Positions 39,181 through 49,932 are shown, counted from the first letter of the stretch. The stretch: 64,000 bases of DNA from Adiantum capillus-veneris (GCA_014529385.2 CM043965.1:67763690-67827689), one strand, 5' to 3'. Numbers and translations: made by a program. Notes: generated by a model not told the origin, from the sequence alone.

Positions 39181-41125
39181 TGAGGCAAGCTTTTCCATGC
39201 ATGGGAACCCCCCCATATATCTTTGCCCTTTTATCAAAATATTTCCTATTATATAAGTTACTTTTGATTTTTCGTCCCTTTTTCACAAAAGTTTTAGCCT
39301 TTATTAAATAAATAAGACTTATGCTAATCAATCACGATGTAGCATAAATAAGTAAGCTTTCTTTGTTGATATCTCTTTTGACCTTAAATATTAAATATAT
39401 ATATTCTAAATTACATTATATAGTTTAGTATTTTCTAATATATTTTTCATGTATATATATTATTCCACCCTACCAAATATTTTATTCACTAGTTTTCATT
39501 TTCAAACCTCAACCCCACTTTCAAATTTCAATAATACCTCCATTTAGATGATTGCCAATCTTTTCAAAACTCTAGGTCATGTTTTCATACACATGAAGGA
39601 GCTTACACTTGAAGGCAAGAGAGAAGTCCACTCAAAGGGGACCACCAAAAGACCTTTGCAGCCACAAATAATACATTATTTGGCTGAATTTTTTAAGTAG
39701 AGAAGAACCCTGAATCTGAAGGAGCGTTCAACATGAAAGATGTAGCTCGTGATCTCAACTTTTAGCTCAATTTTTTTTCAGAATTTTTGGAGTTATGAAC
39801 ACGGAGATATGATTTTTGTAGTGGACCCCAGTTTTCTCGTGTAATGGTGACACAGGCCATCCCCAATTTTCTTCCCTCTAGAATGGCTATGGTTCTACAA
39901 GTCTTCAAGCATGATTACAAGAGACAAGGCTCTTTTAATGAGGTCTTGGCAAGTCTAGAGTGATTCTATCACCATTTTTGGAGGATCCATCCTCATCAAC
40001 AACTATCCACCTTTGACAATCTCTCTTGTAAATTTCTTACCTCTCTCTTCTCTCCCTAATAAGCTTATGTCTAGCCAAAGCTAGACTATTGTAAATATCT
40101 CCTATCCTCTACATCCTACCCACATTCTCTCATCTTCTCTCTCTATTGACTCTGGTATTTTAAATAATGAGGAGACAAGATGGGAGCCACAGTCACATGC
40201 ACCCCATTTTCCTAGTCACCAAAGTGGGACACTCACCTGAAATAGAAATATTGCTAAATCCTCCCCTCCTTCCCTATATAAGGAGGCCATGAGAGCTCAC
40301 TTAAAAGACACACACACACACACACACACACCTATCCAGACACACTCTTGTGCTACATGCTTGTAGCATGAACCCTAATTACATAATCACAACACCATCA
40401 TCATCACCATCACCATGCACAAAAGATGAGCACCACACCTCCACACCACTTGTAATTAAGGGTTGAAGGCACAATTTCACGAAGAAGAAGGGTGGACACA
40501 CTCATGATATTCCTCGCCATCAACTCCCATCTGTTTATTATGCCTCCTACGATCTTGTTCCCTTCTCATTTTCCTGCCATACGCTACCTATTGTATTCAT
40601 CTTTTGCAAGCAATCAACACACTCCATCTTGGTGCCATACTTTGTGTTGCTTTGGATACATCTCATTGTGAGTATGGTATATGCTTGTTCCTTGCCTTTT
40701 TTTTTCTGCTTATGTAAAGGTGTGCGGATTCGCCACCATACACACACACACACTCTCTCTCCCTCTCATATTCCTATCATCTTGCTACTTCCATCTTGAG
40801 GTGTGCGAATTCGCCACCTCTTGTATGATAAGTGAGCATACTCGCAAGTTTCCCCTACCTCATTATCTTCCTGACTAACATGCACGAGTAGCAAGCCCAC
40901 TCACTCATTCACCACTCCTCTCACCTTATTCTCTGACCACCCCATTCCACATTTGGGCGTGGATCTTGAAATTGTTTTCCATGGCATACTTCATTGTGTA
41001 TATGTATGCGTCCTAGCCGCATATCTTGCTAGGTGGTGCCCCTATTGTGTATCCCCCATGATGAGGCCATTGTGCATAGTCTTGGTGTAGAGGCCACCAG
41101 GTCTATTTTTCACTTCCGCCTCTCA
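39181..41125 (+). repeat. B 5' LTR
   Basis: 1,945 bp. TATA box 40274-40280 (CCCTATATAAGGAGG). (CA)n tract at about 40309-40332. The sequence at 40005-40025 is the intact target of C. Confidence 0.93.
40274..40280 (+). promoter_or_regulatory. B 5' LTR TATA box
   Basis: TATATAA, conserved in the other LTR at 55316-55322 and in the same context as D and C. Confidence 0.65.
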
Positions 41126-41127
41126 TT

Positions 41128-41177
41128 TGGTGCCCCCACTAAGGAGGGCTCTTGAAACCTTCAGTTTACAAGGCTGG
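41128..41177 (+). other. B primer-binding site with tRNA-like extension
   Basis: TGGTGCCCCCACTAAGGAGG two bases after the LTR. Further on, CCTTCAGTTTACAAGGCTG is close to the anticodon-arm complement seen in C at 49411-49430. Confidence 0.65.
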
Positions 41178-41194
41178 CATGTTTACTTCTCTTC

Positions 41195-41452
41195 ATGGAC
41201 GAGTGGCTTCTTGAATTCTCTAATTGGACCACTGAAGAGAAGGAGCTTCAAGCAGGTTTGACACAAGTCATCAAGACACTCTTGCCAGGGTGTTGTATTG
41301 TTAGCATAGAAGAAGTGGTAAGACCCTCTTTTCCTACTCAGATTGTTTACATTTCTCATCATCCCCGCAAGCGTAAAACCAAGGCACAAGCTGCATCATG
41401 CTCACATTGTAGCCAAAAACCGCACCTTCGACATGAGTGCAACCCAAAGTGA
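41195..41452 (+). CDS. B leader ORF1 (85 aa)
   Basis: ATG 41195, MDEWLLEFSNWTTEEKELQA, basic C-terminal half with CSHCSQKPHLRHEC, a Cys/His cluster. C has MDEWLAGFANWTTEEEELQA at the same position. Two related but diverged elements keep the same protein, so it is probably real. It overlaps ORF2 by 20 bases in the +1 frame. Function unknown. Confidence 0.62.
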   Translation: MDEWLLEFSNWTTEEKELQAGLTQVIKTLLPGCCIVSIEEVVRPSFPTQIVYISHHPRKRKTKAQAASCSHCSQKPHLRHECNPK

Positions 41453-41789
41453 AGAAAAGGCCATCATTTTCTCCCTCGACATCCGCACAGGAGCTCTCAC
41501 ATCAGTAGGCTTTCAAGTAGCACCAGGCTTCTCTACATCTACGTCCCCATATTTGCCGCCTATTCCACCTACATCCACAACAAGCCTTCACAACTTAAGG
41601 AAGCTACTACGAACGCGTGGTCCCTCCCTCTCCCTTGCACCAAAAGATTCAAGGGTTTTCCAGCGCCGACAATCACCCCGTCTCCAAAACAAAAGGGTAA
41701 ATCCTCCAAAGTCTTTCTATACCTTACTCTCATCTCATGAGCCAGGAACTAGAAACAGCAGCATGGATTCTACGTCGTCTACCGAGTGA
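41433..41789 (+). CDS. B leader ORF2 (118 aa), overlaps ORF1
   Basis: From ATG 41433, MSATQSEEKAIIFSLDIRTG, then SVGFQVAP (C ORF2 has TVSFQVVP), then Ser/Pro-rich. Same relative frame (+1) to ORF1 as in C, with a 20-base overlap here and 23 in C. Reinitiation or leaky scanning could link them (inference). Confidence 0.5.
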   Translation: MSATQSEEKAIIFSLDIRTGALTSVGFQVAPGFSTSTSPYLPPIPPTSTTSLHNLRKLLRTRGPSLSLAPKDSRVFQRRQSPRLQNKRVNPPKSFYTLLSSHEPGTRNSSMDSTSSTE

Positions 41790-41937
41790 AGTGGCGGAGC
41801 TTGTCATCGACAAGGTCTTTGACACAGGTTTTGCTTGGCAAAAAGACAAGACCCTCCACCTTCAAGGGGTGTTGCTTGTGAATAAGGCTATGATGACGAC
41901 TTTACAGCTTGCTATGTATCCATCCAACTTGGATTAA
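41737..41937 (+). CDS. B leader ORF3 (66 aa)
   Basis: ATG 41737, overlapping ORF2 by 53 bases. LPSEVAELVIDKVFDTGFAW is amphipathic. No clear match to the small ORFs of C, D and F, whose terminal motif is absent. Uncertain. Confidence 0.35.
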   Translation: MSQELETAAWILRRLPSEVAELVIDKVFDTGFAWQKDKTLHLQGVLLVNKAMMTTLQLAMYPSNLD

Positions 41938-41942
41938 TACAA

Positions 41943-42331
41943 GTGGTAAGACTCACCACCTACCTCATCACACCTGTGTATACACTAGATGGCACTCTAT
42001 CTTGCAGGAAAGTGAAGTTGCTCAAAGAGAGAGAGTTCAAGCTTTTCCTTCATCTTGCTAGAGGGGCACCTGATTTCCTAAAGAAGGATCCGGTTTGTGG
42101 CTTGGGTTATGGCCAACTCTTAAAGAGAAGGTGAAGGGAAGGTTTCCTGCTACGTATGAGCTAGCAGTTGAAGTGGCCCGCCTTAAAGACAAGAAGTTGC
42201 GCCTACAAGCCAGGAATATCGATGAAGAGGAAGCCGTTAGGACCCGACCACCTCTAGCACCACCTACAACAGCCGCCCAGAGGATTCAACCACAAGAACC
42301 AATTGAAGATCAGCAAGACCTGCTCAATTGA
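41943..42331 (+). pseudogene. gag: B Gag capsid remnant, N-terminus deleted
   Basis: Only the end of the capsid remains: RGAPDFLKKD, then after a frame change LKEKVKGRFPATYELAVEVA (C: LKEKVKGRFPATYELAVEIV). The first roughly 150 residues seen in C and D are absent. TGA at 42329-42331 precedes the knuckle segment in the same frame. Confidence 0.72.
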
Positions 42332-42364
42332 ATCACCAATCAACTTGAGAATCTCTCAGTCCAT

Positions 42365-43399
42365 TTGATACAACAAGGGCATGCACACAATCGCAACCAA
42401 GAGCAAGGAAGAGGACAACGAAGGCAAAACCAAGAATACCACTGCTACAATTGTGGGGAGGATGGTCATGGCATGTACTACTGTCCACACCCAAGGAGGC
42501 AGAATTTCAATAGAGGAGCCAGGCAAAACCAGGTTTCACCTCCGAGAGCAAGACCACCACCACCGAGGGCACCACAACAAGCACCACCCATGCAAATCCT
42601 ACAACCATCCATTCAACCACAACCACCACCACCACCACAACCTCTCATTCCACCCTTATCCCCACCACTAGTTGGCAATCAAACAGTAAGCGTCATCAGT
42701 CTTGAAGGTAAAGGAAAGGAGAAAGTTGAGGAGGATATCAACGGAGTAGCAAAAGGTAAGACCAAGTTTGAAGGAGTAGATGCCATAGGGGTAAAATGCG
42801 CTAGGCAAGGTGAATCTTCCCAAAAGGAAGAAAAGATGAAGACTAAAGGGGAATCTAGAAAAAAGCCGTCCAAGTCACGACATAAAATTGACATTGTAGA
42901 TTTCTCTTTGGGTGAATGTTCTAAACTATATGATTTGGTTCAAGATGTTTCTGTGCAGGGCCCAAAAATCACCTGGCCCCAATTACTCCACCTAGCACCT
43001 AGGGTGAGGAGACAATGGACAAAGATGGTTAGCACGAGACGACCAAAGCCAAAGATAGCTGGGGCTATCTCTGGGAGGAATCTAGATGACATACTACCAG
43101 TGATGGATGCTTACATCAAAGGGCAACACATCTCCAATATCTACATCGATGGTGGCGCACAAATATGTGTCATGAGTAAAAAAATGATGCACCGTTTGGG
43201 TTTAGAGGTGAGTCAGCCGGCACCATGCCGAGCCAAAATGGAAAATAATTTAAAAGTTCAATGTGTTGGTGTCATAAATGCAATTAGGATAAAGACATTC
43301 AACACCGAGGTAGATGTGGACATCTTTGTCATGCCACACAAAGGGGAGGGCTATCCTATCATTCTAGGGAGGCCTTGGCGCCTTGGCTTATGGCTATGA
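42365..43399 (+). pseudogene. gag: B nucleocapsid and protease
   Basis: Knuckle CYNCGEDGHGMYYC, Pro-rich linker, DIVDFSLGECSKLYDLVQDV region, protease NIYIDGGAQICVMSKKMMHR (DGG active site) and YPIILGRPW. An 8-bp tandem duplication (CTTGGCGC-type) near 43375 shifts the frame and ends it. Confidence 0.82.
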
Positions 43400-44382
43400 G
43401 AGCTAAGCAGGATTGGGACACCGGCATAATCCAGATGAAGGATGCAAAAGGGAGGCCAATACTTTACGACATGAAGAAAGGTTGGCAATGCGACATGGAT
43501 CTAGAAACCTCTATGGATGAGTTTTCTAGTGGTGACTCTTCAACCACTTCAGAGGAGGAGTCAACAGTGAGTGAAGAAAGTGACAGTAGCATTGAGGTGA
43601 TGGGGATCATTCTCAAGGACCCTAAGAAGATGGAGCAACCTGATTTCTCATCATCAAACCAAGGGGAGACACCAGGTATACAACCTCTGGTAGAAGCACG
43701 TAAGCTACATCAAATGCACTCTAGTGAGTTGTGTGGGAAGGAGTGTGAAGATTATATTTTGATGCTAAGTAATTTTACCACATTGTTCATTGATGAATAT
43801 GATAAAATCACTGGCATCATAGTAGTTCAACATCACATTAAGCTCAAGGAGGGAAGTAAACCTGTAGTGCAGAAGCTCAGGCGGCTAGGAGTAATTCAAC
43901 AAGACGCCCTGCTCAAAGAGGTGAGGAAATTGCTAGAAGACGGGTTTATCTATCCTGTTGAAGACTCAGAGTGGGTTTCTCCAGTGGTAGTCACACCAAA
44001 GAAGAATGGTAAGTGGAGGGTTTGTGTTGATTACAAGCCTCTTAATGCAGCCACAAAGAGGGACCATTTTCCTCTTCCTTTTCAAGACGAAATACTCAAT
44101 GAGGTAGCAGGACATGAGCGCTACACGGTATGTGATGGCTACTCAGGCTACTTCCAAATTAGCATCGCTGAAGAAGATCAAAAGAAGACAACCTTCATCA
44201 CACTATGGGGATGTTTTGCTTACAGAGTTATGCCTTTTGGTCTCACTAATGCTCCAACCACTTTTCAACGATATGTAACATTTGTTTTTCAGCCATTCTT
44301 TGGAAAATCAATCCGTGTATTGATGACTTTTGTATCTATAGCTCTCGCTCTCTTCATTTGGAGAAAGTTTATGAAGGTCTAG
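43375..44382 (+). pseudogene. pol: B post-protease linker and RT N-part
   Basis: Acidic Ser-rich linker (SSGDSSTTSEEESTVSEESD), then RT: KWRVCVDYKPLNAATKRDHF, CDGYSGYFQISI, YRVMPFGLTNAPTTFQRYVT. The frame fails at the catalytic loop: against D, about four bases are missing before ATTGATGACTTTTG near 44322, so the D-D codons lie in the next frame. Confidence 0.85.
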
Positions 44383-46523
44383 CTAGGCTACAAGCTTTGG
44401 GGGGCCAACTCAATGTGGAGAAATGCCACATTGGTGAAAGCAAGGTTACTCTTCTTGGCCATGCGATCTCGGCCAATGGCATTGAAGCTGACCCAAGCAA
44501 GGTTCAAGCCTTGCTGGCTTTAACCTCTCCCACCACAACAAAGCAGTTGGTCTATTTTCTTCAAAAGGTGAGGTATTTGAGTAGGTTCATTCACTTGCTC
44601 TCCCAAGTGGTTCTCCCTTTACAAAAGGTTACCCATCAAGAGATCTTCACTTGGAGTGAAGAAAATGAACAACAATTCAATGAGGTAAAACAAATTCTAG
44701 CTTCACTTCCCACCATAGCACCTCCAAAGTGGGACGAGCCATTTTATGTAAACCCTAGTGTGGGCAATGACACACTTGGGGCTGTATTGATGCAAAAGGA
44801 TCCTCAAACTTCGTTCATGCGTCCTATCTACTTCTCTAGTCGAATGATGACTCCATCAAAAAAGGGATACACGGCAGTGGAGCACATGGTGCTTGCATTA
44901 ATGTTTGCTACCACCAAATTTCGGTCTTATTTATTGTCTAGACGATTCATAATCTTAACAAGGGAAGAAGTATTTCCTTATGTAATGCAACACATGGATG
45001 TTTCTTCTAGGATTTCCAAATGGCTCACAAGGCTACAAGAGTTTGACTACACAATGCAAGTGGAGAACTCCACAAGGGCCAGTTTAGGAGGTATTCTCAC
45101 TCATCGCCACTATGAAAAGAAGCTAAAGATAAAGCCAAATGATCAAGATATTACACCTGTGATGGAAGTCCCTAAGGTAGAGGAGGCTCACTCTCTTTTC
45201 TTTGATGGAGCCTACAAGAGGAAAGTGGACAAAGCTGCAGCAGGAATTGTCATCTTCAACGAGCAAGGGGATAAGGTTTTCTCCATTGGGAATCTCTTGG
45301 ATTCTCACTCTAACAATGAGGCAGAATATGCAGCCTTAACTCTTGGGTTAGAGTGGTGTGTGACACAGGGCATTCAACGGTTAAATGTATTTGGTGATGC
45401 CATGATTTTAATAAAACAAATACAAGGAACTTGGGCTTGTAAAAATCATAGCTTGCTAGGCCATTTGCGCAAAGTCAAGGAACTTTTAGGAAAATTTCAA
45501 GTTGTACAATTACATCATGTCCCTCGAGCAGAAAATCAAGAAGCAGATGCTCTAGCTAGAGAGAAGCTGCAAGATGTTTCAGTGGTGGGTGCTATCAAAT
45601 TGAAGCTGCCTCTCTTCCAAGGTAGCGATGCTATGCCTGACATCATGAGTTTCTTGGACACAGGAGAGTGTCCTAAGGATCTTACTAAGGGCCAAAAGCA
45701 GTGGCTTGTGCGCAAGGCAACAAAATACCGCCTTATCAATGACGACCTCTACTGCAAGGGTAAGGATCAAATTATTAGGCGTGTACCTCTCTCTAGAGAG
45801 ATCACTGAAATCATTTCAAGTTTCCATGATGGTGTTTGCGGAGGACACTTTGCACTTGACATCACTAGTAGAAAGATTCTACAAGCCGGGTTTGTATGGC
45901 CTAGTCTACATAGGGATGTGCATCATTGGTGTAAAACATGCAAGCAATGTCAAAAGGCAGGTGATAGGAGGCTCACATATGAGCCACAGACTCCTATAAT
46001 CTCATATGTACCATTTGAGAAATGGGGAATTGATGCTATTGGGCCTTTGCCAAGGAGCCAATCAGGTAAATTTTATATCATCATGGGTGTGGACTACATG
46101 ACCAGGTGGGCTGAAGCAGTTGCCACCACCCGGATTACAACTAAGGAAGTGGCTAAGTTCGTATTTGAAAACATTTGTTGCCGTTTTGGCACTCCTCTTG
46201 AAATAATTTCTGACAGGGGACCAGGTTTTAGAGGAGACCTTGTAAGAGAGCTAATGGAGAAGTTAGGTATCTTACGACGACACTCAACTCCCTACTACCC
46301 ACAATGCAATGGTTTGGTGGAAAAGGTAAATGGTATGATCTGCAAGATCATCACTAAACATGTAAACAATCACACAAGTGATTGGGACAAGCATCTTATG
46401 GCTGCACTTTGGGCTTATCGCACTTCTTTCGCACATCCCTTGGGTTCACACCATATCACTTGGTGTTTGGTAAGGAAGCCATTTTACCCATTGAAGTACA
46501 ATTGGCTAGTCTCAGGGTGCTAG
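44358..46523 (+). CDS. pol: B RT C-part, degenerate RNase H, second RNase H, integrase
   Basis: 721 open codons. RT thumb/connection (VEKCHIGESKVTLLGH), Ty3 RNase H with Asn for the first Asp (FYVNPSVG), VEHMVLAL keeping Glu, and REEVFP and SLGGIL for the last Asp positions. Second RNase H intact: LFFDGAYKRKVDKAAAGIVI, NNEAEYAAL, FGDAMI, ENQEADALA. Integrase HHCC (SFHDGVCGGHF ... CKTCKQCQ), FEKWGIDAIGPLP, IISDRGPGFRGDLV, QCNGLVEKVNGMIC (D-D-E). Near 46430 an extra C in GCACATCCC shifts the frame. Confidence 0.88.
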   Translation: MEKVYEGLARLQALGGQLNVEKCHIGESKVTLLGHAISANGIEADPSKVQALLALTSPTTTKQLVYFLQKVRYLSRFIHLLSQVVLPLQKVTHQEIFTWSEENEQQFNEVKQILASLPTIAPPKWDEPFYVNPSVGNDTLGAVLMQKDPQTSFMRPIYFSSRMMTPSKKGYTAVEHMVLALMFATTKFRSYLLSRRFIILTREEVFPYVMQHMDVSSRISKWLTRLQEFDYTMQVENSTRASLGGILTHRHYEKKLKIKPNDQDITPVMEVPKVEEAHSLFFDGAYKRKVDKAAAGIVIFNEQGDKVFSIGNLLDSHSNNEAEYAALTLGLEWCVTQGIQRLNVFGDAMILIKQIQGTWACKNHSLLGHLRKVKELLGKFQVVQLHHVPRAENQEADALAREKLQDVSVVGAIKLKLPLFQGSDAMPDIMSFLDTGECPKDLTKGQKQWLVRKATKYRLINDDLYCKGKDQIIRRVPLSREITEIISSFHDGVCGGHFALDITSRKILQAGFVWPSLHRDVHHWCKTCKQCQKAGDRRLTYEPQTPIISYVPFEKWGIDAIGPLPRSQSGKFYIIMGVDYMTRWAEAVATTRITTKEVAKFVFENICCRFGTPLEIISDRGPGFRGDLVRELMEKLGILRRHSTPYYPQCNGLVEKVNGMICKIITKHVNNHTSDWDKHLMAALWAYRTSFAHPLGSHHITWCLVRKPFYPLKYNWLVSGC

Positions 46524-46975
46524 CTGGGCAGGTGGAACGTCCTAATGCTCATCTCCACAACCACATTCTTGATCTAGAGAGGCTTCAACTAGACAGAGAA
46601 GATGCTATCAACTATTATGCAGCACAGTCAGAGCAACGTCGACTTACCTTCAACAAGGGACTTAGGGAAAAAGGTCTCAAGAAAGGTATGTTGGTCCTAC
46701 GGTACGATAACAGATTTGACACTAGGAAGGATAAAAAGTTTTCACTCAGATGGGAGGGGCCATTTGTCATTAGAAAGCGATACGCCAATGGCAATTACCG
46801 ATTGATGGATGCAGATGGTAGGCTCCACAAAACACGTGTCAATGGATGGAGGTTGGGATGGAGGTTGAAGCAATACTTTTTGAGATTTGATCAAACACCT
46901 ATAATGGAAATCCTCGAGGAGGGAGACTCCTCCACCTCAATTGAAGAAGAATCAAGTACAACGCTAGAGGCATGA
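46382..46975 (+). pseudogene. pol: B integrase C-terminal part
   Basis: TSLGFTPYHLVFGKEAILPI, then a conserved end domain LVLRYDNRFDTRKDKKFSLR, GPFVIRKRYANGNYRLMDAD, LHKTRVNGWR. This GPF-type C-terminal domain is shared with C. Ends in an acidic tail. Polypurine tract follows at 46984-46997. Confidence 0.8.
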
Positions 46976-46983
46976 ATACCTCA

Positions 46984-46997
46984 CGCGGGAGGGCTAA
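46984..46997 (+). other. B polypurine tract
   Basis: GCGGGAGGGCTAA directly before the 3' LTR; C has GGGGAGGGCTAA at the same place. Confidence 0.7.
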
Positions 46998-47828
46998 TGA
47001 GGCAAGCTTTTCCATGCATGGGAACCCCCCCCATATATCTTTGCCCTTTTACCACAATATTTCCTATTATATAAGTTACTTTTGATTTTTCTTCCCTTTT
47101 TCACAAAAGTTTTAGCCTTTATTAAATAAATAAGACTTATGCTAATCAATCACGATGTAGCATAAATAAGTAAGCTTTCTTTGTTGATATCTCTTTTGAC
47201 CTTAAATATTAAATATATATATTCTAAATTACATTATATAGTTTAGTATTTTCTAATATATTTTTCATGTATATATATTATTCCACCCTATCAAATATTT
47301 TATTCACTAGTTTTCATTTTCAAACCTCAACCCCACTTTCAAATTTCAATAATACCTCCATCTAGATGATTGCTAATCTTTTCAAAACTCTAGCTCATGT
47401 TTTCATACACATGAAGGAGCTTACACTTGAAGGCAAGAGAGAAGTCCACTCAAAGGGGACCACCAAAAGACCTTTGCAGCCACAAATAATACATTATTTG
47501 GCTGAATTTTTTAAGTAGAGAAGAACCCCGAATCTGAAGGAGCGTTCAACATAAAAGATGTAGCTCGTGATCTCAACTTTTAGCTCAATTTTCTTTCAGA
47601 ATTTTTGGAGTTATGAACACGGAGATATGATTTTTATAGTGGACCCCAGCTTTCTCATGTAATGGTGACACAATCCATCCTCAATTTTCTTCCCTCTAGA
47701 ATGGCTATGGTTCTACAAGTCTTCAAGCATGATTACAAGAGACAAGGCTCTTTTAATGAGGTCTTGGCAAGTCTAGAGTAATTCTATCACCATTTTCGGA
47801 GGATCCATCCTCATCAACAACTATCCAC
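46998..47828 (+). repeat. B 3' LTR, left part
   Basis: 831 bp equal to the first part of 39181-41125, ending at CCAC (47825-47828) where C is inserted. Confidence 0.92.
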
Positions 47829-49378
47829 TGATGGGGGCTTTTCACAAGCCAAGCTCCCATACCCCTCTTCTCTCGTCCCCACCCCATGAAAACCCCCTCT
47901 TATGGAGGGAGTGATAAAAGGCATTGGAAAAAGTAAGAAAAAATAAAGTATGATTATGTAAATATATAAGAAAGGTAAAATAGGCCACCTCATGCCTGCG
48001 GGGTAGCCCACCTTGCCTCCTTTTTCTTACTGCTGCCTCGCCGGGTGTCCCTTTTCCTCTCCTCCACTCAAAAGGTCAACCCCCTCTCTCTTCCCTTTGT
48101 CCTTTCTCCTTTCTCTCTCCTCTCAAGCTACCCCACCTCTCACCAATAATGCATTATAACTCACCAATAATGCATCCTAACTCACATGCAACTTACCCTA
48201 TCTTCCAAAATAGTATACCCCACCCCCTCTTTCTCTCTCCTATCATATCCCATGACCCAAATACCCCCTTCTCTCTCTAAAGGGCGCCATGTCTCTTGTC
48301 TTGTAGCTAAATAACCTCCCCCACACTCACACACACTCAGTTTCACTGAAAAAGGTGCCCACAGACCCATCCCCACCCGGTGGTTACCTGATTTTTCTTG
48401 TGTTCACACACATCTGCACACAGATTCACCTCTGAGCATACTCTCCTCTCTCCCCTCTTGTAATTACTTTATTCTCCAGGTCACCTCTCACTTTTTTTTC
48501 ATCAACCCATCTCTCTCTCTTAGTCTCTCTCTCATGAGACTGCTGTTCTGGCACATATACACACAGCCAGACAAGTGGGGCCCACAGTCACATGGCCTAT
48601 GTAGATAATGATTTCTTCATTTCTAAATTCTAGAATTTCTCCCCCCCTCCTCCCCTATATAAAGAGGGGTCACCATCACACAAAAACACACAACATCACC
48701 AAAGAACACACTATGCACTGTGTGTGCCTAGTGCACACACACACACCCACACCATCACCATCACCGCAATCACCATGCTTGTCTTGAGCATGACCTCTAC
48801 ACCCTTGGCTATGGAAGATGGAGGGCAACTAAATGAAGGATGATGGCCATAATCCTCGTGCGAGTCTTCGCCATCAACTCCCACCTATCCGCCATGTGCT
48901 CTACCACTCTCTCCCTTCTCATTCCCCTACCCTATGCTCCCCATTTCATCGCCTTATTCTCTAAATAAAGCTTGAGGTTTTGTGAGTATGTTTTCTTGCA
49001 ATGTTTTGCCCATGTGAGGTGTGCGGAATCGCCACCTAGTCTTGTGTTTTGGAGTGAGCTTGTGTATGTGTGAAGGGTGTGAGGATTCGCCATCCTTTTG
49101 TGGTGCCTAAGTACTAAGCCGCTATAGCCCCTCCCTCACTCACTCTCTCTCTCTCTCTCTCTCTCACTTGATCTCATCCCCTTTCCTCTTCATCATTACT
49201 CCCAAGCATCCATCTCTCTTGGATGAAAACTTTGTTATGGTGGTGTGTTGTTTGCGTCCTAGCCGCTGAAGCTAGGTGGTGCCCCCTGTTTGCTTTACCA
49301 TGACAGGCTCGAGGCGCGCCATTCGGTCCCCGGTGTTTTAGAGGCCGTGGGGGTTCGGGGTTCGCTTTGCTCCCGTCA
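47829..49378 (+). repeat. C 5' LTR
   Basis: 1,550 bp with TATA box at 48656-48663 and (CT)n at 49141-49168. The ends form the inverted repeat TGATGG / CCGTCA (CCATCA in the partner). Confidence 0.95.
48656..48663 (+). promoter_or_regulatory. C 5' LTR TATA box
   Basis: TATATAAA in CCCCTATATAAAGAGGGG, conserved at 54323-54330. Confidence 0.7.
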
Positions 49379-49380
49379 TT

Positions 49381-49448
49381 TGGTGCCCCCATGGAGGATC
49401 GAACTCAAGACCTTCAGTTTACAAGACTGAAACCCTTAAACTATTGTG
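49381..49448 (-). other. C primer-binding site embedded in a tRNA-Thr(UGU)-like complement
   Basis: The minus strand ends GATCCTCCATGGGGGCACCA, preceded by a T-loop TTCGATC, a 5-base variable loop AGGTC and an anticodon arm TCAGT-CTTGTAA-ACTGA with anticodon TGT, then TAGTTTAAGGG resembling a D-arm. So about 65 bases beside the LTR are complementary to the 3' three-quarters of a tRNA, including the CCA end. The 5' acceptor strand does not pair, so it is not a working tRNA gene. Confidence 0.72.
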
Positions 49449-49449
49449 A

Positions 49450-49713
49450 ATGGATGAATGGCTAGCAGGATTTGCTAATTGGACGACAGAAGAAGAAGAG
49501 CTCCAAGCACAACTAGACGAACTCTGCATCTCCATCGAAGCTCGAGTGCCAAGCGTAACGGTAATCGATTTGCAGTGGGAGAGTCAACCAACACGCCAAA
49601 CCCAGTGGATATACATAGGCCAAGTGCCAAGAAGAAGAAGGAGAAGGTCGAAACCATGTCCGCAACCTACAACCAACCCACAACAACAAAATGGAAGGAG
49701 CTCTACACAATAG
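49450..49713 (+). CDS. C leader ORF1 (87 aa)
   Basis: MDEWLAGFANWTTEEEELQA then a basic tail (GQVPRRRRRRSKPCP). Homologue of B ORF1. Begins directly after the tRNA-like sequence. The Arg cluster suggests nucleic-acid binding (inference). Overlaps ORF2 by 23 bases in +1. Confidence 0.62.
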   Translation: MDEWLAGFANWTTEEEELQAQLDELCISIEARVPSVTVIDLQWESQPTRQTQWIYIGQVPRRRRRRSKPCPQPTTNPQQQNGRSSTQ

Positions 49714-49915
49714 AGAATCAACACTATTCTACTTTGAGAAACGGGTAACTCAAGACACCGAGGTAATTATCACAGTCAGTTTTCAAGTCGTACCTGATGC
49801 TGCAGCACAGATAACGGAAGCATTGGCTCACACTCTCACTAGAGAAACTAGGGATCTACTGAGTTTGTTTCAGGAAAGAATACCACCCTCTCCCACAAGC
49901 TTGGACAGTGACTAA
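49691..49915 (+). CDS. C leader ORF2 (74 aa)
   Basis: ATG 49691. Contains TEVIITVSFQVVPDAAAQIT, similar to SVGFQVAP of B ORF2, then LAHTLTRETRDLLSLFQERI. Ends 18 bases before the next ORF. Confidence 0.5.
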   Translation: MEGALHNRESTLFYFEKRVTQDTEVIITVSFQVVPDAAAQITEALAHTLTRETRDLLSLFQERIPPSPTSLDSD

Positions 49916-49932
49916 GCACCTCTAAGCTTCAC

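Noticed and set aside
39177-39181. 5-bp target duplication for B
   Set aside because: The empty site in A' shows that only CCTG is duplicated; the fifth base differs on the two sides.
49381-49448. Functional tRNA-Thr gene on the minus strand
   Set aside because: The 5' acceptor strand does not pair with the 3' strand, CCA is encoded, and the sequence sits exactly at the primer-site position after an LTR.
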